The position numbers were made by a program, and so were the translations under genes. Source: Sphingomonas kaistensis (lineage in GTDB: Bacteria; Pseudomonadota; Alphaproteobacteria; Sphingomonadales; Sphingomonadaceae). From it: a stretch of DNA of 64,000 bases. The notes under the pieces are model-generated. The model was not told where the DNA came from and did no database searches. It was given only the letters and a program-made list of their open reading frames with translations. Positions 60,478 through 64,000 of this stretch are shown one piece after another. The stretch spans positions 310,001 to 374,000 of the forward strand of contig NZ_CP145607.1 in NCBI RefSeq assembly GCF_036884275.1. The letters run 5' to 3'. The first letter of the stretch is position 1. Each line of letters begins with the position of its first letter.

Positions 60478-61787
60478 GCGGGGACGAAAGCCGCCCCATC
60501 CCGCGTGGCCGCTTTGCCCGCGCCGGGCAGTTCGGACGCCTCGCCGGCGGGGTGGCCGGGGGCATGCTGGCCGAAGGCGCGCGGCGGCTGGCGGCGGGCG
60601 AACGGCCGAGCGGGCGCGACCTGCTGCTGACGCCGGCCAACATCACCCGCCTCGCCGACCGCCTCGCCCACCTGCGCGGGGCGGCGATGAAGCTGGGGCA
60701 GATGATCAGCCTCGACAGCGGCGACTTCCTGCCCCCCGAACTCAGCGACATTCTCGCCCGGCTGCGCAGCAACGCCTTCCACATGCCGCCGCAGCAATTG
60801 CAGAAGGTGCTGGAAGCCGAATGGGGCAAGGACTGGCGCCGCCGGTTCAAGCGATTTCAGGCCCATCCGATCGCCGCCGCGTCGATCGGGCAGGTCCATC
60901 GCGCCGAGACGCACGACGGCCGGGTGCTCGCGATCAAGGTCCAATATCCGGGCGTCGCCGAAAGCATCGACGCCGATGTCGACAATGTCGCCGCCCTGCT
61001 GAAGGTATCGGGGCTGCTCCCCACCGAACTCGACATTGCGCCGCTGCTTGCCGAAGCCAAGGCGCAGCTGGCGCGCGAAGCGGATTACGTCCGCGAAGGG
61101 CAGCAGCTCCGGCGCTACGGCGGCTTGCTGAAAAATGCACCCGAGTTCGTGGTCCCGACGCTCGACGAGACGTTCACCACCTCCCGCGTGCTGGCGATGA
61201 GCTTCGTCGAAAGCAAGCCGATCGAAGCGCTGGACGAGGCGCCGCAGGAGATCCGCGACGTGGCGATGACGCGGATCGTCGGGCTGGTGTTGCGCGAACT
61301 GTTCGAGTTCGGGGTCATGCAGACCGACCCCAATTACGCCAACTACCGCTTGCTCGACGATGGCCGCATAGCGCTGCTCGACTTCGGCGCGGCGCAGGAT
61401 GTGCCGGCCTCGATCAGCGAGGGCTATCGCACCCTGCTCGGCGCGGCGCTGGCGGGGGATGCGGACACGGTGAAGCGCGGCGCGGTGGCGGCGGGCTTCA
61501 TTGGACAGGCGGTTGCCGACCGGCACGGCGAGGCGCTCGACCGGATGGTGAAGGTGGTGCTGGCCGAATTGCACAAACCGGGACCGTTCGACTTCGGCGA
61601 CCGCGCGTTCCTGACCATCATGCGCGAGGAAGGCGTGGCGATCGCCGCCGACAAGGCGAACTGGCACCTGCCCCCCGCCGACCTGTTGTTCGTCCAGCGC
61701 AAGATCAGCGGCACCGCCCTGCTCGGCGCGCGGTTTAAGGCCAAGGTCGACGTCCGCTCACTGGTTGCGAACGCACTCGCAAACTAG
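60474..61787 (+). CDS. ABC1/UbiB-family atypical kinase
   Basis: A 437-aa protein with the ADCK/UbiB fold: KxGQ motif (AMKLGQMISLDSGDFLPPEL), Ala-rich/substrate loop AAASIGQVHRAE, catalytic Lys in VLAIKVQYPGVAES, QTDPNYANYRL and the DFG motif LLDFGAAQD. Members support ubiquinone biosynthesis. Its ATG overlaps the DCC gene stop (ATGA). An earlier frame start is a shadow of the DCC gene. Confidence 0.9.
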   Translation: MSGDESRPIPRGRFARAGQFGRLAGGVAGGMLAEGARRLAAGERPSGRDLLLTPANITRLADRLAHLRGAAMKLGQMISLDSGDFLPPELSDILARLRSNAFHMPPQQLQKVLEAEWGKDWRRRFKRFQAHPIAAASIGQVHRAETHDGRVLAIKVQYPGVAESIDADVDNVAALLKVSGLLPTELDIAPLLAEAKAQLAREADYVREGQQLRRYGGLLKNAPEFVVPTLDETFTTSRVLAMSFVESKPIEALDEAPQEIRDVAMTRIVGLVLRELFEFGVMQTDPNYANYRLLDDGRIALLDFGAAQDVPASISEGYRTLLGAALAGDADTVKRGAVAAGFIGQAVADRHGEALDRMVKVVLAELHKPGPFDFGDRAFLTIMREEGVAIAADKANWHLPPADLLFVQRKISGTALLGARFKAKVDVRSLVANALAN

Positions 61788-61819
61788 CAGGCGAGGCCAA
61801 GACCCCGCCCGCCAGCGTC

Positions 61820-63943
61820 TTACATCACGCCCATTTCGCGCAGCAGCCGCTGCGCCCCGTCGACCTTGTCCATCGTCCACAGCATGAAGCGGCTGTCGAC
61901 GTGGATGGTGCGGTTGATGGTCGGGTCATATTGCCAGTCGGCCACCACCCCATCGAGCGTGCCGTCGAACGCCAGGCCCACGAATTCACCCTTGGCATTG
62001 AGCGTCGAGGAACCCGAATTGCCGTTGGTGATATCCACCGTCGACATGAAATCGACCGGCAGCGTGCCGAGCGCCGGGGCAGTCCAGCGGCCGTAATCCT
62101 TGGCCTTGATCAGATCGATCGCCTTTTGCGGCGCGGCGAATTCGCCCTTGCCGGTCTGCTTGGCGACGAGCCCTTCGGCGGTGGTGAACGGCGTCCACAC
62201 CTGCCCGTCGACCGCCTTGCCCGTCACCTTGCCATAGGTGAAGCGGAGCGAGCCGTTGGCATCGGGATAGAGCGTGCGCCCCTTGGCTTCGGCGAAGGCG
62301 AGCATCCCGCGCATATAGGCCGACCGCGCCGCCTGAAGCTGACCGGCACGGGCCTTGGCTTCCGCCTCGCGGGCGATATCGCGCGGATAGGAAGCGACAG
62401 CAAGCTGGATGAACGGATCGGTCGAGGCTTCGAACTCGGCCGGGGTCTTGTTCAACCAGGCCAGCCGGGTCGCGGTGTCGCCGAGCTTGGTGTCGGCATA
62501 GAGGCGGTCCATGCCGAGCTCGGCGATCTTGGCTTCCAGCGCCGGGTCGCGTTTCTCGGCCGGGGCCTTGCGATATTCGGTCAGCGCCTGCTCGAACAAC
62601 GCGCGATCGACCTTGGGCACATAGCGCCGCTCGATCGCCGTCAGCCGCTGCTGCGTCGGCAGCAGGTCGCGGTCCTGATAGCCGCTCTCGCGTTGCGCAT
62701 CGGGCTTCTGCCGTTCCTTCGACCAGCGATACAGATTGCGCGCGGCGCTCAGCAGCTGGGCGCGGCCGAGCGTGCCCATCCGCACGCTGTCGAGCGCGCT
62801 CTGATTGGCTTCGGCGACCAGCGTGTCGAGCGCGGCGGGATTGTACATGGCGGCGCGCCGGGGATCGGCGGCGATCCACGCGCGATATTCGGCTTCCGCA
62901 GCCTCCTTGCGCGCGGCAAGGCCGATGCGATCGGCACCCGCCATCTCGCCCAGATACTTCTTCTTGTAATTGTCGGCGCCCTTGATGATCGAGGCATATT
63001 TGATCGTCGCGTCAGGATCGCCCGCGGTCGCCTTTTCGATCGCCGCCGAATAGTCGTTCAGCAGCTGCTGCTGGACCGGCGTCATGGTGTCGAAATTGAA
63101 CTTGGCTTCGGCCGCGGTGACCAGGCGGCTGGTGGTGCCGGGGAAGCCGGCGACCATCACGAAGTCGTTCTCCTTGACGCCCTCGGTCGCGACCTTGAGC
63201 CAGGACTTGGGCTTGTAAGGCACATTGGTCGCGGCATAGGGCGCCGAGGTGCCGTCCGGCGCGACGTAAGCGCGATAGAAGCCGAAATCGCCCGTGTGGC
63301 GCGGCCACATCCAGTTGTCGGTCTCACCGCCGAAATTGCCGATCCCGCCGGCGGGTGCATAGACCAGGCGCACGTCCTTGATCTCGAGCTGCTGCTGCAG
63401 GAAGTAGGTCGCGCCGCCGTAGTAAGCACGCACGTCGCAGCGGCGGTTGGGCTGCTTTTCGCAGGCCGACACCAGCGCCTTGCGATTGGCTTCCATCTTT
63501 TCGTAGCGCGCCGCGCCGGTGAGGCGAGTGGAGACGCCCTTGTTCATGTCGCGCGTAACGTCGCGCAGGTCCTCGATCACATAGATGCGCGTGCCGGGCG
63601 CGGCGGGCAGTTCGCCCGCGAAATCGGCGGCGAGGAAACCGTCGGTCAGATAATCCTGCCCGGGCTTCGAATTATACTGGATCGAGCCGTAGACGCAGTG
63701 GTGGTTGGTCGCGACCAGCCCCTGCGGGCTGAGGAACGCCGCCGAGCAACCGCCCAGCGAGGCGATGGCGTTCATCGGCGCCTTTTGCAGGTCGCCAAGC
63801 GTCGCCGGATCAAGCTGCAAGCCCTTGGCCTTGAGTTCGGCGGCAAGGCTTGGCGTCTGGCGCGGCAGCCACATGCCTTCTTCGGCGTGGGCCGCGGTGG
63901 ACGCGAGCAAGCTGGTCACGGCAAGGCTGAGGAATCTGGTCAT
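61820..63943 (-). CDS. S46-family dipeptidyl-peptidase (DPP7/DPP11 type)
   Basis: A 707-aa serine peptidase. Signal peptide (MTRFLSLAVTSLLASTAAHA), chymotrypsin-like double beta-barrel with catalytic His81/82 in VATNHHCVYGSIQYN, Asp in the FGGETDNWMWPRHTGDF region, and Ser in ITNGNSGSSTLN at about 640. The helical cap domain between them (about 280-560) is as expected. It removes dipeptides in the periplasm; specificity for acidic or hydrophobic residues cannot be assigned. Confidence 0.93.
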   Translation of the reverse strand: MTRFLSLAVTSLLASTAAHAEEGMWLPRQTPSLAAELKAKGLQLDPATLGDLQKAPMNAIASLGGCSAAFLSPQGLVATNHHCVYGSIQYNSKPGQDYLTDGFLAADFAGELPAAPGTRIYVIEDLRDVTRDMNKGVSTRLTGAARYEKMEANRKALVSACEKQPNRRCDVRAYYGGATYFLQQQLEIKDVRLVYAPAGGIGNFGGETDNWMWPRHTGDFGFYRAYVAPDGTSAPYAATNVPYKPKSWLKVATEGVKENDFVMVAGFPGTTSRLVTAAEAKFNFDTMTPVQQQLLNDYSAAIEKATAGDPDATIKYASIIKGADNYKKKYLGEMAGADRIGLAARKEAAEAEYRAWIAADPRRAAMYNPAALDTLVAEANQSALDSVRMGTLGRAQLLSAARNLYRWSKERQKPDAQRESGYQDRDLLPTQQRLTAIERRYVPKVDRALFEQALTEYRKAPAEKRDPALEAKIAELGMDRLYADTKLGDTATRLAWLNKTPAEFEASTDPFIQLAVASYPRDIAREAEAKARAGQLQAARSAYMRGMLAFAEAKGRTLYPDANGSLRFTYGKVTGKAVDGQVWTPFTTAEGLVAKQTGKGEFAAPQKAIDLIKAKDYGRWTAPALGTLPVDFMSTVDITNGNSGSSTLNAKGEFVGLAFDGTLDGVVADWQYDPTINRTIHVDSRFMLWTMDKVDGAQRLLREMGVM

Positions 63944-64000
63944 CTTGGGTCCTGTGCAAAAGCTTCAGGCGGTGGGGCGTAACAGAAGCGCGAGCGCCCG

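Noticed and set aside
61901..63982. Plus-strand 693-codon frame antisense to the S46 peptidase
   Set aside because: No domain, Arg/Gly/Ala-rich; the peptidase on the minus strand has signal peptide and catalytic motifs.

Overview
The window looks like a chromosomal segment of a high-GC alphaproteobacterium of the Sphingomonadaceae (Sphingomonas or a close genus). This is inferred from product similarity and gene order (plant-type gshA, RsmE, a compact phoR-pstSCAB-phoU-phoB operon, LigD/Ku, DUF6894 and HWE-kinase genes). No search was run.

Layout. 1-19.56 kb is conserved chromosome: the start of an RND efflux operon with a divergent TetR regulator and two matching palindromes (0-1.8 kb); rsmE and gshA; an orphan terminase pair whose large subunit is broken by an in-frame TGA (4-5.8 kb); an RNase H-like protein, a Crp/Fnr regulator and DUF6894; the Ku/LigD end-joining pair (7.3-10.7 kb); the phosphate operon with a Pho box (11.1-18.4 kb); and a membrane-anchored LuxR-type regulator.

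19,760-54,567 reads as one genomic island of about 34.8 kb at the 3' end of tRNA-Tyr(GTA). A 58-bp exact direct repeat (19,760-19,817 and 54,510-54,567) marks its ends. A tyrosine recombinase lies next to the intact tRNA, with RHH and AlpA-like regulators beside it. The left half holds small orphan genes, a tRNA-Arg(TCG), repeated palindromic elements, an esterase, a vanadium-haloperoxidase/PAP2-like protein, a CPBP-protease operon with a candidate operator, a PAP2 phosphatase, a COG4705 protein and a second membrane-tethered LuxR-type protein. The middle is a two-kinase signalling module, including a 1789-aa histidine kinase with a long tandem HAMP array. The right half (39.6-50 kb) is a one-way gene train: a possible small HUH-type protein, a PolB-like 3'-5' exonuclease, a hypothetical, a DUF4258-like protein, an unusual fusion of a degenerate HsdM-like methylase with a half HsdS, and then complete hsdM, hsdS and hsdR. 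That locus is the best candidate for an under-described defence system.

54.6-64 kb returns to conserved chromosome: a proline-rich membrane protein, pirin, gamma-carbonic anhydrase, an HWE histidine kinase with a coupled receiver, a DCC protein, an ABC1/UbiB-type kinase and an S46 dipeptidyl-peptidase.
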